DNA of 64,000 nt from Paracoccaceae bacterium (GTDB lineage Bacteria; Pseudomonadota; Alphaproteobacteria; Rhodobacterales; Rhodobacteraceae), in assembly GCA_019429405.1 (NCBI GenBank), contig JAHYIZ010000001.1:317353-381352 (forward strand). Direction: 5' to 3'. Positions 54,981-64,000 of the stretch are shown one piece after another. Both the position numbers and the translations under genes were made by a program. The first letter of the stretch is position 1. Each line of letters begins with the position of its first letter. Below the pieces are notes generated by a model that was given only the letters and a program-made list of their open reading frames with translations, was not told where the DNA came from and did no database searches.

Positions 54981-55816
54981 GCGCCCAGAACCGCTGCGCG
55001 GGCGGCTTCGTCAACTTCGGGGCGCTGACCGAACCAGCGCTCAAACCCCGGCGCGGCCTGATGGATGAGCATGCCAAGGCCATCGACAGTGGTGCAGCCC
55101 GCCGCTTCGGCTTCGGCGAGGAAGCGGGTCTTGAGCGGGGTGTAAACGAGGTCGGCCACGGTGGCGCGCGCCGAAAGTGCGTCAAGCGGGACCCGGAATT
55201 CAGGCTTGCCAACCATGCCAAGCGCAGAGGTGTTGACCACAGTCAGCGCGTCTTCGAGCATGTTTCCAGCCTGCACCCAGTCATAAATCACGATCCGGGC
55301 GCCAAACTCGGCGCGCAGCGTATCGGCGCGCGCGCGTGTGCGGTTCGAGACGCGGATTTCGGGGGCGCCCGCCTCGAGCAGCGAGGCGATTACGGCGCGC
55401 GCTGCCCCCCCGGCGCCAATGACAGCTGCGGGTGCGGCGGTGGGGTTCCAATGCGGCGCGTATTGGTGAAGGTTCTCGGTAAACCCGTAACCATCTGTAT
55501 TATCTGCGTAAATCTTGCCATCCGGGCGAAAGACCAGGGTGTTTGCTGCGCCGATCAGCGCGGCGCGGTCGGTTACGATATCGGCCACGGCCAGTACCGA
55601 GACCTTGTGCGGAATGGTGACATTGCAGCCGACGAACCCGGCGCGGGGCAGCGCTGCCAGCACCTGATGCAGATCATCGGTCGCCACATCCATCGGGATG
55701 TAATGGCCCTTGATGCCATAGGTTTGCAGCCAGTGCCGGTGCAGAAGCGGTGAGCGCGAATGTGCCACAGGCGAGCCGATGACACCTGCAAGCGGAATGC
55801 GGGGGTGGTCGGACAT
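54977..55816 (-). CDS. aroE: shikimate dehydrogenase
   Basis: NADPH-dependent reduction of 3-dehydroshikimate in aromatic amino acid synthesis. The 279-residue protein shows the shikimate site GVIGSPVAHSRSPLLHRHW (residues 11-29), GCNVTIPHK with the catalytic Lys (about residue 68), the paired Asp in TDGYGFTENL (about 107-116) and the cofactor loop IGAGGAARAVIASL (about 132-145). Start 55816 overlaps the maf stop by one base (TGATG). Part of the leftward maf-aroE-coaE-dnaQ unit. Confidence 0.95.
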   Translation of the reverse strand: MSDHPRIPLAGVIGSPVAHSRSPLLHRHWLQTYGIKGHYIPMDVATDDLHQVLAALPRAGFVGCNVTIPHKVSVLAVADIVTDRAALIGAANTLVFRPDGKIYADNTDGYGFTENLHQYAPHWNPTAAPAAVIGAGGAARAVIASLLEAGAPEIRVSNRTRARADTLRAEFGARIVIYDWVQAGNMLEDALTVVNTSALGMVGKPEFRVPLDALSARATVADLVYTPLKTRFLAEAEAAGCTTVDGLGMLIHQAAPGFERWFGQRPEVDEAARAAVLGA

Positions 55817-56412
55817 CAGGCAAACTCTCCTCGGGCGCGCAGCCAAGTGAGAAACTCGATAAGCGGAAGGCCCAGGACAGTAAAGTAATCGCCTTCGATT
55901 GCCGAAAAAAACCGCGCGCCGTGTTCTTCGAGCTTGTAGCAGCCTGCAGCGTGGCGGATGGAGTTCCAGTGCGCGGCGACGTAGCGCGCAATTTCTTCGG
56001 CAGGCAAAGAGTGCATGGTCAGGCGAACCTGCCCGACATGGCGCCAAAGCGGCGCGCCGCCCTGACAGACAACGATTGCCGAGAGCAGCCGATGCGTGCG
56101 CCCGGACAAGGCGGTCAGCTGCGCAATGGCATCGTCGGGCGTTTCGGGCTTGCCGAACACGGTACCGCCAAGGTCAAGCACCTGATCGGCGCCAATCACC
56201 AGCGCGTCTGGATGGCGGTTTGAGATTTTAAGGGCCTTGAGTTCGGCCAGCGTGTCGGCCAGATCGCGCGGCGGCGCGGACGCGGCCCCAAGCGAGGCCC
56301 GAAAAGCGGCCTCGTCGAGGAGCGGGGGAGTGACCTCAACGGCAAGCCCCGCGCCCCGCAGGAGTTGCGCGCGGATGGTGGAGCCGGAGGCAAGGATGAG
56401 GCGGCTTGGCAT
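55816..56412 (-). CDS. Maf-like nucleotide pyrophosphatase
   Basis: A 198-residue Maf/ASCE nucleoside triphosphate pyrophosphatase, hydrolysing modified or canonical NTPs and linked to division control in some bacteria. The N-terminal LILASGSTIRAQLLRGAG (residues 5-22) replaces the more usual SPRR with STIR but keeps Ser and Arg. IGADQV (about 77-82) carries the catalytic Asp, and FGKPETPDDA and LSGRTHRLLSAI are family segments. It is the first gene of the leftward unit beside oriC. From memory a pyruvate dikinase regulator (ppsR) usually lies between it and the origin; it is not present here. Confidence 0.92.
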   Translation of the reverse strand: MPSRLILASGSTIRAQLLRGAGLAVEVTPPLLDEAAFRASLGAASAPPRDLADTLAELKALKISNRHPDALVIGADQVLDLGGTVFGKPETPDDAIAQLTALSGRTHRLLSAIVVCQGGAPLWRHVGQVRLTMHSLPAEEIARYVAAHWNSIRHAAGCYKLEEHGARFFSAIEGDYFTVLGLPLIEFLTWLRARGEFA

Positions 56413-56793
56413 AACTGTGTGGATAACAGGGTGCGGCGGTTGAGGGCAAGGCGGTGGCAAACGTGCCCTGGGCTGTTTCAACCTGAGTCGGCCTTTATTT
56501 GCAGGGGGTTTTCAGGCTGTGCGCGGCAGCGCAATGCGGTTGTGGAAAACTGTGCGTCGCACGCCGTGGGGGCGCTAGGTCAAGCACTGGGGAGACACCT
56601 CTAAGGCTCTGACAAAAAAATGTTTTTATGGATAGCATGATGAGTTATACACAGGTTTGCCCACACGCCTGATATCTGTGGGCAAACCGTGGGGGCGTTG
56701 ATGTTATCCCGTTTTCCACAGCCCCTACAAACACATCATCTTTTCTTTTCATATACTTGATTTAAGAAGGGCAGAGCGGAAAGGACATGCGCG
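56413..56793. other. chromosomal replication origin (oriC), probable
   Basis: A 381-bp gap with no gene, at the point where genes switch from leftward (maf) to rightward (hemJ). DnaA-box-like 9-mers (TTATNCACA and close variants): TGTGGATAA 56418-56426 (perfect), TGTGGAAAA 56541-56549, TTATACACA 56645-56653, TTGCCCACA 56657-56665, TGTGGGCAA 56677-56685, TTTTCCACA 56712-56720. AT-rich stretches near 56603-56653 and 56730-56775 are candidate unwinding elements, and GAGTC at 56485-56489 is a CcrM-type GANTC site. The flanking genes and the nearby parS/parAB agree with alphaproteobacterial origins. The boxes and AT-rich parts are seen directly; origin function is inferred. Confidence 0.9.
56655..56687. 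repeat. 11-bp inverted repeat inside oriC
   Basis: Arms GTTTGCCCACA (56655-56665) and TGTGGGCAAAC (56677-56687) are perfect inverted copies around an 11-bp centre. Each contains one DnaA-box-like 9-mer, facing each other, immediately right of the TTATACACA box. Confidence 0.9.
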
Positions 56794-57258
56794 ATGAGTG
56801 ATCTGCTGAGTTCTTACTACCTTTGGGTCAAGGCCCTGCATGTGATGGCGGTAATATCATGGATGGCGGGGCTTTTTTATCTGCCACGGCTATACGTCTA
56901 TCATGTGGAAGGGCTGCAAAAGGCCGGAGTTACTCGGGGCTCAGACATGGACCTGCTGTTTCGGCATCAGGAGTGGCTGTTGTTGAAGGCCATCATGACG
57001 CCGGCGATGTATGCGACGTGGATTTTTGGTCTGATGCTGGTGTTCACACCGGGAATTGTTGGCTGGAGCGAGATTTGGCCTTGGGCCAAGGGGTCAGCCG
57101 TCATTTTGATGACGGTGTTCCACTATTGGCTTGGCGCGCAGAGAATCGCGCTGGCTGAAGGGCGGAATCGGTTGACCGGGCGGCAATACCGGATGGCAAA
57201 CGAGTTTCCGACGGTTTTGATGATTGTGATCGTGCTCGGCGTGATCGTGCGATTCTGA
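56794..57258 (+). CDS. hemJ: protoporphyrinogen oxidase HemJ
   Basis: An alternative, membrane-bound protoporphyrinogen IX oxidase of haem and chlorophyll synthesis. The 154-residue protein has four hydrophobic helices and the family hallmark ALHVMAVISWMAGLFYLPRLYVYH, with conserved His16 and the second His at the end of the motif. A Lys/His region KAIMTPAMYATWIFGLML (about 69-86) and ALAEGRNRLTGRQYRMANEFPTV near the C-terminus match the UPF0093 family. It is the first rightward gene beside oriC. In many relatives hemE lies between the origin and hemJ; here hemJ is directly adjacent. Confidence 0.93.
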   Translation: MSDLLSSYYLWVKALHVMAVISWMAGLFYLPRLYVYHVEGLQKAGVTRGSDMDLLFRHQEWLLLKAIMTPAMYATWIFGLMLVFTPGIVGWSEIWPWAKGSAVILMTVFHYWLGAQRIALAEGRNRLTGRQYRMANEFPTVLMIVIVLGVIVRF

Positions 57259-57274
57259 GCGCTGGTTGACTTTT

Positions 57275-57302
57275 CTGCCGGCTCCGGGTAAGGAGCGGGC
57301 AG
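57275..57302 (+). promoter_or_regulatory. leader hairpin upstream of rho
   Basis: Arms 57275-57285 and 57292-57302 pair with one mismatch in 11 bp around a 6-base loop, in the 124-bp gap before rho. There is no T-run. It may be an mRNA leader structure; rho leaders are often attenuated by Rho itself, but the link here is inference. Confidence 0.4.
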
Positions 57303-57382
57303 CCTGGCCATTCGGCCGCAAAGGTACACCCGAAAACCTGCTTGCCGCGCCCTGATAGGTGCCTGAACCCAGTGGAATTTCC

Positions 57383-58654
57383 ATGAGCGAAGAGCGTTTG
57401 AACCTCGCCGATCTGAAGGCGAAAACTCCTGCCGACTTGCTGGCGATGGCAGAGGAGTGGGAGATCGAGAACGCATCGACAATGCGGAAGGGCGAGATGA
57501 TGTTCTCTCTCCTGAAAGAGCATGCGGACGACGGGATCGATATTGGCGGCGACGGTGTTCTGGAAGTGGTTCAGGACGGCTTTGGCTTTTTGCGGAGTCC
57601 TTCGGCGAACTACTTGCCCGGCCCGGATGACATCTATGTAAGCCCTGAGATGATCCGGCAGTATTCGCTTCGCACTGGTGATACCGTCGAGGGCGTTATG
57701 CGGGCACCGGGAGAGAATGAGCGCTATTTCGCGCTGAGTACGGTGGAGCAGATAAACTTTCAGGACCCGGAACGGGCCCGGCACAAGGTTGCGTTTGAAA
57801 ACCTGACGCCGCTCTATCCGACCGAGCGACTGAAGATGGAAGTGGAAGACCCCACGATCAAGGACCGCTCGGCCCGGATCATCGATCTGGTGGCGCCGAT
57901 TGGCAAGGGCCAGCGCGGGTTGATCGTGGCGCCGCCGCGCACCGGCAAGACTGTGATTTTGCAGAATATAGCAAACTCGATCGAGAAAAATCACCCCGAG
58001 GTTTATCTGATTGTTCTGTTGATCGATGAGCGGCCCGAAGAGGTGACCGATATGCAGCGTAGCGTGAAGGGGGAGGTGATTTCCTCGACCTTTGACGAAC
58101 CGGCAACGCGGCACGTTGCGGTGGCAGAGATGGTGATCGAAAAGGCAAAGCGGCTGGTTGAGCACAAGCGCGATGTGGTGATCTTGCTTGACAGCATCAC
58201 CCGGCTTGGGCGCGCGTTCAATACCGTTGTGCCGTCGAGCGGCAAGGTTTTGACCGGGGGCGTTGACGCCAACGCGCTGCAGCGGCCGAAGCGCTTTTTT
58301 GGTGCGGCGCGCAATATCGAAGAAGGCGGCAGCCTGACGATTATCGCGACCGCGCTGATCGACACCGGTTCGCGCATGGACGAGGTGATTTTCGAGGAGT
58401 TCAAGGGCACCGGCAACGCAGAAATCGTGCTAGATCGCAAGGTGGCCGACAAGCGCGTGTTCCCGGCGATGGACATTCTGAAGTCTGGCACCCGGAAAGA
58501 AGAGCTGCTGGTTGACCCGAAAGACCTGCAGAAAACCTATTTGCTGCGGCGCATTCTGAACCCGATGGGCACCACGGACGCGATCGAGTTCCTGATCTCG
58601 AAGTTGAAACAGACCAAGACAAACAGCGAGTTCTTCGACTCCATGAACGCCTGA
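57383..58654 (+). CDS. rho: transcription termination factor Rho
   Basis: Hexameric RNA-dependent ATPase that ends transcription. A 423-residue protein, starting at [20 protein letters not shown]. The RNA-binding OSB fold has [31 protein letters not shown] (about residues 56-86). Walker A is VAPPRTGKT (about 182-190), and [15 protein letters not shown] (Walker B) and [10 protein letters not shown] are also present, with the secondary-site sequence [27 protein letters not shown] longer reading from 57359 would add eight residues without support. It follows hemJ by 124 bp. Confidence 0.97.
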   Translation: MSEERLNLADLKAKTPADLLAMAEEWEIENASTMRKGEMMFSLLKEHADDGIDIGGDGVLEVVQDGFGFLRSPSANYLPGPDDIYVSPEMIRQYSLRTGDTVEGVMRAPGENERYFALSTVEQINFQDPERARHKVAFENLTPLYPTERLKMEVEDPTIKDRSARIIDLVAPIGKGQRGLIVAPPRTGKTVILQNIANSIEKNHPEVYLIVLLIDERPEEVTDMQRSVKGEVISSTFDEPATRHVAVAEMVIEKAKRLVEHKRDVVILLDSITRLGRAFNTVVPSSGKVLTGGVDANALQRPKRFFGAARNIEEGGSLTIIATALIDTGSRMDEVIFEEFKGTGNAEIVLDRKVADKRVFPAMDILKSGTRKEELLVDPKDLQKTYLLRRILNPMGTTDAIEFLISKLKQTKTNSEFFDSMNA

Positions 58655-58684
58655 CCGGCGACGATGCGGTAAGGGATTTCGGCG

Positions 58685-59968
58685 ATGGACACGATCTTCG
58701 CGCTGGCAAGCGCCCGCGGCAAGGCGGGCGTTGCGGTTATTCGCATCTCCGGCCCGCGAGCTTGGGCGGCGGTTGAGGATCTTGCCGGGGCGCTGCCGCT
58801 GCCGCGCACGGCTGCGCTGCGGCTGTTGCGGCGCGGGGGCGAGGCGCTTGATTCGGCACTGGTATTGTGTTTTGCGCAAGGCGCGAGCTTTACCGGCGAG
58901 CAGGTAGCGGAGCTGCATATTCACGGCTCAGTTGCGAGCGTTGCAGCGGTTCTGGGGGCGTTGGCCGAAGTCCCTGGATTACGTTTGGCGGAGGCGGGCG
59001 AGTTTACGCGGCGGGCGCTGGAAAATGGACGGCTTGATCTTGCGCAGGTTGAGGGGCTTGCAGATCTGATTGATGCGGAGACCGAAGCACAGCGCAAACA
59101 AGCGCTGCGGGTTCTTGCGGGCACAATCGGCACGCTCGTGAAGGGCTGGCGCGCTGACCTTATGCGAGCGGCCGCCCTTGTTGCAGCGACGATCGACTTT
59201 TCTGACGAGGATGTGCCCTTGGATGTTGGGCCCGAAGTTCTGCCGTTATTGCATCGGGTCTCGGCTGCGCTTACGCGGGAGTTGGCCGGCTTTGGCGCGT
59301 CGGAGCGTATTCGAGATGGGTACGAAGTTGCGATCGTAGGCCGCCCGAATGCTGGAAAATCTACGCTTCTCAATGCGTTGGCGGGTAGGGATGCGGCGAT
59401 TACCTCGGAACACGCAGGCACAACCCGTGATGTTATCGAGGTGCGCATGGATCTGGGCGGGCTGCCGGTGACTCTGCTCGATACTGCCGGCTTGCGTGCG
59501 GCCGAAGACGCAGTTGAGGCGATCGGGGTGGCGCGCGCTTTGGAGCGGGCGCAGGCGGCGGATTTGCGGGTATTTCTTCTGGACGGGGGTGATCTGCCCT
59601 TGTTGGAGCCGCTGGCGGGCGACATTTTGGTGCGGGGCAAAGCGGACCTGCGGCCAGGTGAAGGCCTTGGGGTTTCTGGCGTAACCGGCGAAGGTATCGA
59701 TGTCCTGGTGCAGGCGATTTCGGCGGAGCTGGCGGGACGTGCCATGTCAGCAGGCGTGATGACGCGCGAGCGACATCGAGTGGCCTTGGGGAGAGCTATA
59801 GAGGCGCTTGCCTCGGCGGCGGTCGAGCTTGGTCGGGGCCCGGAGCGCGCGGAGTTTGCTGCCGAAGATATCGGGGCCGCCACGCGAGCACTCGAATCGC
59901 TTGTCGGGCGCGTCGATGTGGAGCATTTGCTTGATGATATCTTCGCCAGCTTTTGTATCGGCAAATGA
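58685..59968 (+). CDS. mnmE: tRNA uridine-5-carboxymethylaminomethyl GTPase MnmE
   Basis: Forms, with MnmG, the enzyme that makes the cmnm5/nm5 group at U34 of certain tRNAs. A 427-residue protein. The N-terminal tetrahydrofolate-binding domain (about 1-118) starts [23 protein letters not shown]. The G domain (about 210-370) has G1 GRPNAGKS, G2 GTTRD, G3 DTAGLR and the later [12 protein letters not shown] G4. The C-terminus ends with the conserved CIGK. It precedes mnmG by 12-13 bp. Confidence 0.96.
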   Translation: MDTIFALASARGKAGVAVIRISGPRAWAAVEDLAGALPLPRTAALRLLRRGGEALDSALVLCFAQGASFTGEQVAELHIHGSVASVAAVLGALAEVPGLRLAEAGEFTRRALENGRLDLAQVEGLADLIDAETEAQRKQALRVLAGTIGTLVKGWRADLMRAAALVAATIDFSDEDVPLDVGPEVLPLLHRVSAALTRELAGFGASERIRDGYEVAIVGRPNAGKSTLLNALAGRDAAITSEHAGTTRDVIEVRMDLGGLPVTLLDTAGLRAAEDAVEAIGVARALERAQAADLRVFLLDGGDLPLLEPLAGDILVRGKADLRPGEGLGVSGVTGEGIDVLVQAISAELAGRAMSAGVMTRERHRVALGRAIEALASAAVELGRGPERAEFAAEDIGAATRALESLVGRVDVEHLLDDIFASFCIGK

Positions 59969-59972
59969 GGGG

Positions 59973-59988
59973 TGTTTCACGTGAAACA
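59973..59988. promoter_or_regulatory. parS site 1 (TGTTTCACGTGAAACA), at the mnmG start
   Basis: A perfect 16-bp match to the canonical chromosomal parS palindrome TGTTTCACGTGAAACA. It spans the start-codon region of mnmG, about 3.2 kb right of oriC and 3.3 kb left of parB. ParB loads at such sites to build the segregation complex that ParA moves. Confidence 0.97.
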
Positions 59989-61843
59989 TTTTGACGTGAT
60001 TGTCGTCGGTGGCGGCCACGCGGGTGCCGAGGCCGCGCATGCGGCGGCCCGCATGGGCGCCAAGACCGCGCTGGTCACCCAGCGGCGTGAGACAATTGGC
60101 GTGATGTCGTGCAATCCGGCCATTGGTGGGCTTGGCAAGGGGCATCTTGTACGAGAGGTTGACGCGCTTGATGGTATCATGGGCCGTGCAGGCGATATGG
60201 CAGGAATTCAATTTCGGCTCCTTAATCGGCGCAAAGGGCCCGCGGTGCAAGGGCCGCGGGTGCAGGCCGACCGGAAGCTTTACCGGGATGCGGTGCAGTC
60301 TGCGGTTGCGGCGCAGCAGGGGCTGACCATTGTCGAGGGCGAGGTCGTCGATCTGCTGCTGAGGAGGCACGGAATTGACGGCGTGGTTTTGGCCGATGGC
60401 GCGGAGATTCGTAGCAGTGCGGTGGTACTGACTACCGGCACGTTCTTGCGCGGCGTTATGCATATTGGCGGGCAAAAGCGGGCGGGCGGGCGTGTGGGTG
60501 ACAAGCCGTCAGTTCGGCTTGCCGAGCGCCTTGGCGCGTTCAATCTGCCGCTCGGCAGGCTGAAGACGGGGACGCCCCCTCGTCTTGATGGCCGGAGCAT
60601 CGATTGGCGTAGGCTTGAAACCCAGCCGGGCGACGACGAGCCGGTCATGCTTTCGTTCCTTAGCCAGAAGCCATTCGTGCGCCAGGTTGCCTGCGGTATC
60701 ACGCACACCAATGCCGAGACGCATGAAATTATCCGGGCCAACCTTTCGAAGTCTGCAATGTATGGTGGCCACATCGAGGGCGTGGGGCCGCGCTATTGCC
60801 CCTCGATCGAAGACAAGGTTGTGCGGTTTTCGGAAAAGGACTCGCACCAGATCTTTCTGGAGCCCGAGGGGCTGGAAGACCATGTGGTCTATCCAAACGG
60901 CGTATCGACATCGCTGCCACTTGATGTGCAAGAGCAATATATTAGATCGATAAAAGGGCTTGAGGCGGCCGAGATCTTGCAGCCAGGTTACGCTATTGAG
61001 TATGACTACGTTGACCCGCGCGCCTTGCGCCCAACGCTAGAGCTCAAGGACCTGCGTGGGCTGTTTTTGGCTGGGCAAATCAACGGCACGACGGGGTATG
61101 AAGAGGCGGCGGCGCAGGGCCTGGCTGCCGGTTTGAATGCCGCGCTTTTGGCGCGCGGCGAAGCCGGGTGGGTTTTTAGCCGCGCCGACAGCTATATCGG
61201 CGTGATGATCGACGATCTGGTAACGCGTGGTGTTGCCGAGCCATACCGGATGTTCACCTCGCGCGCGGAATTCAGGCTGTCGCTTCGCGCTGACAACGCT
61301 GACCAGCGCTTGACAGGCGCAGGACGCAGGCTTGGGTGTGTAGGAGATGCGCGCGCGCGGGCGTTTGACGCGAAGATGGACGCTTTGGTGCGGGCACGCA
61401 AAGCGCTCGACGCAGTTACATTCACGCCGGGCGAAGCGAAAGCGCATGGCATTATCGTCAACCATGACGGGCAGCGGCGCTCGGCTTTTGGGCTTCTGGC
61501 CGTGGCCGGGGTGGAGTTTTCATCTCTGGCGGCGGCGGCACCAGAGCTGGCAGTGATCGAGCCAGAGATTGCCCGGCAGCTGGCGCGTGACGCACTTTAT
61601 GTGCACTACATAGTCCGCCAAAGCGCCGAGGCTGAGGCCATCCGGCGCGACGAGGCTTGGGAAATTCCTGTTGATTTTGATTACCTTGGGCTTTCCGGGC
61701 TTTCAACCGAGATCAAGGCAAAGCTTTCAAGGGCGCGGCCGATGACGATTGGGCAGGCAGCACGGGTCGAAGGGGTTACGCCTGCGGCCCTGGCGCTTCT
61801 GCTTGCGAGGCTCAGGCAAGCGCGCCGGACGAAGATCGCATGA
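59981..61843 (+). CDS. mnmG: tRNA uridine-5-carboxymethylaminomethyl synthase subunit MnmG
   Basis: FAD protein partner of MnmE in wobble-uridine modification. A 620-residue protein from GTG 59981. The first residues [19 protein letters not shown] hold the FAD dinucleotide loop GGGHAG. Later marks are [44 protein letters not shown] and [17 protein letters not shown]. An earlier GTG at 59972 would add MFHV-type residues, but the GAGGGG at 59967-59972 is better spaced for 59981. The parS palindrome forms the start. The stop overlaps rsmG as ATGA. Confidence 0.94.
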   Translation: MKHFDVIVVGGGHAGAEAAHAAARMGAKTALVTQRRETIGVMSCNPAIGGLGKGHLVREVDALDGIMGRAGDMAGIQFRLLNRRKGPAVQGPRVQADRKLYRDAVQSAVAAQQGLTIVEGEVVDLLLRRHGIDGVVLADGAEIRSSAVVLTTGTFLRGVMHIGGQKRAGGRVGDKPSVRLAERLGAFNLPLGRLKTGTPPRLDGRSIDWRRLETQPGDDEPVMLSFLSQKPFVRQVACGITHTNAETHEIIRANLSKSAMYGGHIEGVGPRYCPSIEDKVVRFSEKDSHQIFLEPEGLEDHVVYPNGVSTSLPLDVQEQYIRSIKGLEAAEILQPGYAIEYDYVDPRALRPTLELKDLRGLFLAGQINGTTGYEEAAAQGLAAGLNAALLARGEAGWVFSRADSYIGVMIDDLVTRGVAEPYRMFTSRAEFRLSLRADNADQRLTGAGRRLGCVGDARARAFDAKMDALVRARKALDAVTFTPGEAKAHGIIVNHDGQRRSAFGLLAVAGVEFSSLAAAAPELAVIEPEIARQLARDALYVHYIVRQSAEAEAIRRDEAWEIPVDFDYLGLSGLSTEIKAKLSRARPMTIGQAARVEGVTPAALALLLARLRQARRTKIA

Positions 61844-62472
61844 CGACCGATTCGGACCGAGAAGCCTTTCAGCACGAGACCGGTGTTTCACGTGAAACAA
61901 TGTCACGCATGGATCACTATGCGGAGCTGCTGCAAAAGTGGAATCCGGCCATAAACCTCGTGTCCCGAACCACGCTTGACGCAATCTGGAGGCGCCACTT
62001 CACCGATTCGGCTCAGGTCTTCAACCTGGCGGCGCCGAAGGGCGGGCTTTGGGCTGATCTTGGCAGTGGCGCCGGCTTTCCGGGGCTGGTCGTGGCGATT
62101 CTTGCGGCGGAAATGGCGCCAGGCCTTTCGGTGGTTCTTTTGGAAAGCGACGCTCGCAAGGCCGCGTTCCTTGCGACGGCCTCACGCGAAGCGGGCGTCA
62201 AGGTTCGTATCAGCACCGACCGCATCGAGGCTGAACCCGCCCTTGGTGCCCACTATGTGAGCGCCCGCGCTCTGGCGCCGCTTCCGGAGCTTCTTGCCTA
62301 CGCTGAACGCCACCTCGCACCGGACGGCACCGCCTATTTCAGCAAGGGGAAGGGTTGGATGGGCGAAATCGCGGACGCGCGCCGGAATTGGCGCTTTGAA
62401 GCCAACGCGCATCCGAGTAAGACAGAAGAAAACGCAGCGATACTGGAAGTTAGAGGAGTCGCCCGTGCTTGA
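61840..62472 (+). CDS. rsmG: 16S rRNA m7G527 methyltransferase RsmG
   Basis: Methylates G527 of 16S rRNA; loss gives low streptomycin resistance. The 210-residue protein has the SAM-binding motif [16 protein letters not shown] (about residues 72-87) and the following [12 protein letters not shown] acidic strand. The N-terminal segment [27 protein letters not shown] is typical, and the VSRET stretch is encoded by the second parS palindrome. It overlaps mnmG by ATGA and its stop lies just downstream of the parA start region. Confidence 0.94.
   Translation: MTTDSDREAFQHETGVSRETMSRMDHYAELLQKWNPAINLVSRTTLDAIWRRHFTDSAQVFNLAAPKGGLWADLGSGAGFPGLVVAILAAEMAPGLSVVLLESDARKAAFLATASREAGVKVRISTDRIEAEPALGAHYVSARALAPLPELLAYAERHLAPDGTAYFSKGKGWMGEIADARRNWRFEANAHPSKTEENAAILEVRGVARA
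61884..61899. promoter_or_regulatory. parS site 2 (TGTTTCACGTGAAACA), inside rsmG
   Basis: A second perfect 16-bp parS palindrome, in rsmG codons 16-20, 1.9 kb right of parS site 1 and 1.4 kb left of the parB start. The encoded residues VSRET are kept in many alphaproteobacterial RsmG proteins because the DNA is under two constraints. Confidence 0.97.
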
Positions 62473-63289
62473 CCCGACGCGCCCACGCGGACCGCGCATC
62501 ATCGCGGTGGCAAACCAGAAGGGCGGGGTCGGGAAGACCACAACCGCGATCAACCTTGCGGCTTCGCTGGCAGAGCGCGGCGAAATGGTCTTGCTGGTCG
62601 ACCTCGACCCGCAGGGCAACGCCTCGACTGGATTGGGGATCGAGCCCGGCGCCCGAAGCGCGACAACCTACGATCTTTTGCTGGATGACGTCCCTGTTGC
62701 GGATGTGCTTGTAAAAACATCCGTTTCCGGCGTTTGGCTTTCGCCCGCCACGACCGATCTCTCCTCGGCCGATATGGAGCTTGTGGCAAATGAAAAGCGC
62801 AGCTTCCTGCTGCATGACGCGCTTCGCCAACCTGCGCTTGACCGCTTTGCCTTCGACTACATCCTGATAGATTGCCCGCCGTCGCTTAGCCTGCTGACGG
62901 TCAATGCGTTGGTCGCGGCTGATTCGGTTCTGATCCCGCTGCAGGCAGAGTTCTTTGCGCTCGAAGGGCTGTCGCAGCTGATGTTGACGATCCGCGAAGT
63001 GCGCCGGACCGCCAACGCCATGCTGCGAATTGAGGGCGTAGTGTTGACGATGTATGACGTGCGCAACAACCTTTCGCAGCAGGTAGAGGCAGATGCGCGC
63101 GCAACGCTGGGCGACCTGGTGTTCCGCACCATGATTCCTCGAAATGTCCGCATATCAGAGGCGCCATCGCATGCGCTGCCGGTGCTCGCCTATGATTCGG
63201 CCTCCAAGGGAAGCGTCGCCTATCGCGCGCTTGCCGATGAGCTTCTGGCGCGGCACACACCCGTTCGGGCGGAAAGGGTAACGATATGA
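62465..63289 (+). CDS. parA: chromosome partitioning ATPase ParA
   Basis: A Walker-type ATPase that binds nucleoid DNA non-specifically and moves ParB-parS complexes toward the pole. Start GTG 62465, with AGGAG at 62454-62458, six bases upstream. The 274-residue protein has the deviant Walker A KGGVGKT (residues 19-25), the A' motif DLDPQGNAS (about 48-56) and ILIDCPPSLSLLTVNAL (about 137-153). It overlaps rsmG by 8 bp and ends in an ATGA overlap with parB. Confidence 0.97.
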   Translation: MLDPTRPRGPRIIAVANQKGGVGKTTTAINLAASLAERGEMVLLVDLDPQGNASTGLGIEPGARSATTYDLLLDDVPVADVLVKTSVSGVWLSPATTDLSSADMELVANEKRSFLLHDALRQPALDRFAFDYILIDCPPSLSLLTVNALVAADSVLIPLQAEFFALEGLSQLMLTIREVRRTANAMLRIEGVVLTMYDVRNNLSQQVEADARATLGDLVFRTMIPRNVRISEAPSHALPVLAYDSASKGSVAYRALADELLARHTPVRAERVTI

Positions 63290-64000
63290 GCGACAATAGA
63301 ACAGAAAAGCGCGGGCTGGGCCGTGGGCTCTCCGCTCTGATGGCCGATGTAAACATTGCGCACGAACGTGACCCCAGCGCGGGGGCGCGGGGGCGCGGCG
63401 AATTGCGTCTTGCGGTCGAAAAACTGGTGCCTAACCCAGATCAGCCCCGACGAGACTTCGACGCGGCGGCACTTGAAGAGCTGGCCGGATCAATCCGCGC
63501 CAAGGGCGTGATCCAGCCCCTGCTCGTGCGCGCGCATCCAACCGACCCCGGCCTTTACGAGATTGTCGCCGGAGAGCGCCGCTGGCGCGCCGCACAAATG
63601 GCGCAGCTGCACGATGTGCCGGTGCTCTTGCGCGAGCTTTCCGATACGGAAGTGCTTGAAGTCGCTATCATCGAAAACATCCAGCGCGCCGACCTCAACC
63701 CCATCGAAGAGGCGTTGAGCTATCGCCAGCTCATGGATCGTTTCGGGCACACCCAGGAAAAGATGGCCGAAGCGCTGTCAAAAAGCCGGAGTCACATTGC
63801 CAACCTCCTGAGGTTGCTGCAACTTCCCCCAGAGGTGCAGGTCTGGCTGCGCGAGGGCAAGCTGACCGCAGGGCACGCGCGCGCACTCGTGCCCACCGCT
63901 GACCCGATCGCCTTTGCGTCGCAGGTCATTGCAAAGGGCCTCTCGGTGCGTGAGACCGAGCGGCTTGCCAAGGCGCCCGCCACAAAGCCTACCCGCCCCC
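63286..64000 (+). CDS. parB: chromosome partitioning protein ParB (cut by window end)
   Basis: The CTPase clamp that spreads from parS. The frame is open to the end of the window, giving at least 238 residues. Visible parts are the N-terminal ParA-interacting segment RGLGRGLSALMAD (residues 9-21), the CTP-binding C-motif region with GERRWRAAQ (about residues 99-107), ENIQRADLNPIEEA (about 130-143), and the helix-turn-helix RFGHTQEKMAEALSKSRSHIANLLRLLQLP (about 151-180) that reads parS. The C-terminal dimer domain lies outside. The two parS sites are just upstream. Confidence 0.95.
   Translation, partial: MSDNRTEKRGLGRGLSALMADVNIAHERDPSAGARGRGELRLAVEKLVPNPDQPRRDFDAAALEELAGSIRAKGVIQPLLVRAHPTDPGLYEIVAGERRWRAAQMAQLHDVPVLLRELSDTEVLEVAIIENIQRADLNPIEEALSYRQLMDRFGHTQEKMAEALSKSRSHIANLLRLLQLPPEVQVWLREGKLTAGHARALVPTADPIAFASQVIAKGLSVRETERLAKAPATKPTRP

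Noticed and set aside
1..64000. CRISPR arrays, transposases, integrases, phage genes
   Set aside because: No regularly spaced direct repeats and no such protein families seen on either strand, even in the accessory region.

Overview
The window is GC-rich, densely coded DNA. Codon use, protein families and gene order (regB - tsaE - addB - addA - trxA; hslV/hslU; Tim44/fxsA/secB; dnaQ-coaE-aroE-maf; hemJ-rho-mnmE-mnmG-rsmG-parA-parB) point to an alphaproteobacterium of the Rhodobacteraceae (Roseobacter/Rhodobacter group). I see no rRNA, tRNA, CRISPR array, transposase or phage gene. Names are family assignments made by reading the proteins; no database search was run.

Layout. 0-16.8 kb is conserved backbone: the C-terminus of a RegB-type kinase, a PAS protein, TsaE, the AddAB nuclease-helicase, thioredoxin, a capsule-synthesis-like protein, HslV and HslU with a small unknown gene wedged between them, an MFS carrier, Smr, a Tim44-like protein, FxsA and SecB. 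16.9-53.7 kb is accessory/metabolic DNA lying between the convergent secB and dnaQ genes, which I recall as neighbours in related genomes. It holds idi; an AtuA/DUF4387 pair with a tripartite tricarboxylate (TctCBA) transporter; a divergent response regulator, kinase and solute-binding protein; TamA-TamB; a YihY membrane protein; an aldo-keto reductase plus di-haem peroxidase; a CRTAC1 FG-GAP protein coupled to a ROK repressor; a complete xylFHGBA xylose operon; a beta-propeller protein; and a probable lysine/2-aminoadipate degradation cluster (saccharopine dehydrogenase-like, piperideine-6-carboxylate dehydrogenase, FabD-like acyltransferase, fused E1 alpha-beta, glutaryl-CoA dehydrogenase, aminotransferase, LysR regulator).

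53.7-64 kb is the replication-origin neighbourhood. dnaQ-coaE-aroE-maf run leftward and hemJ-rho-mnmE-mnmG-rsmG-parA-parB run rightward from a 381-bp gap at 56413-56793. That gap carries several DnaA-box-like 9-mers and AT-rich stretches, and is very probably oriC. Two perfect 16-bp parS sites lie 3.3 and 5.2 kb to its right, inside the 5' ends of mnmG and rsmG, just before parAB.

The most interesting items are the oriC/parS arrangement with its altered flanking genes; the 73-codon gene coupled by ATGA overlaps to both hslV and hslU; the FabD-like enzyme of the lysine cluster, which keeps Ser/His but lacks the malonate-binding Arg; a 10-bp sequence (AGAGCCTGTT) repeated five times inside unrelated genes; and a solute-binding protein coupled to a two-component system that faces a TTT transporter operon.
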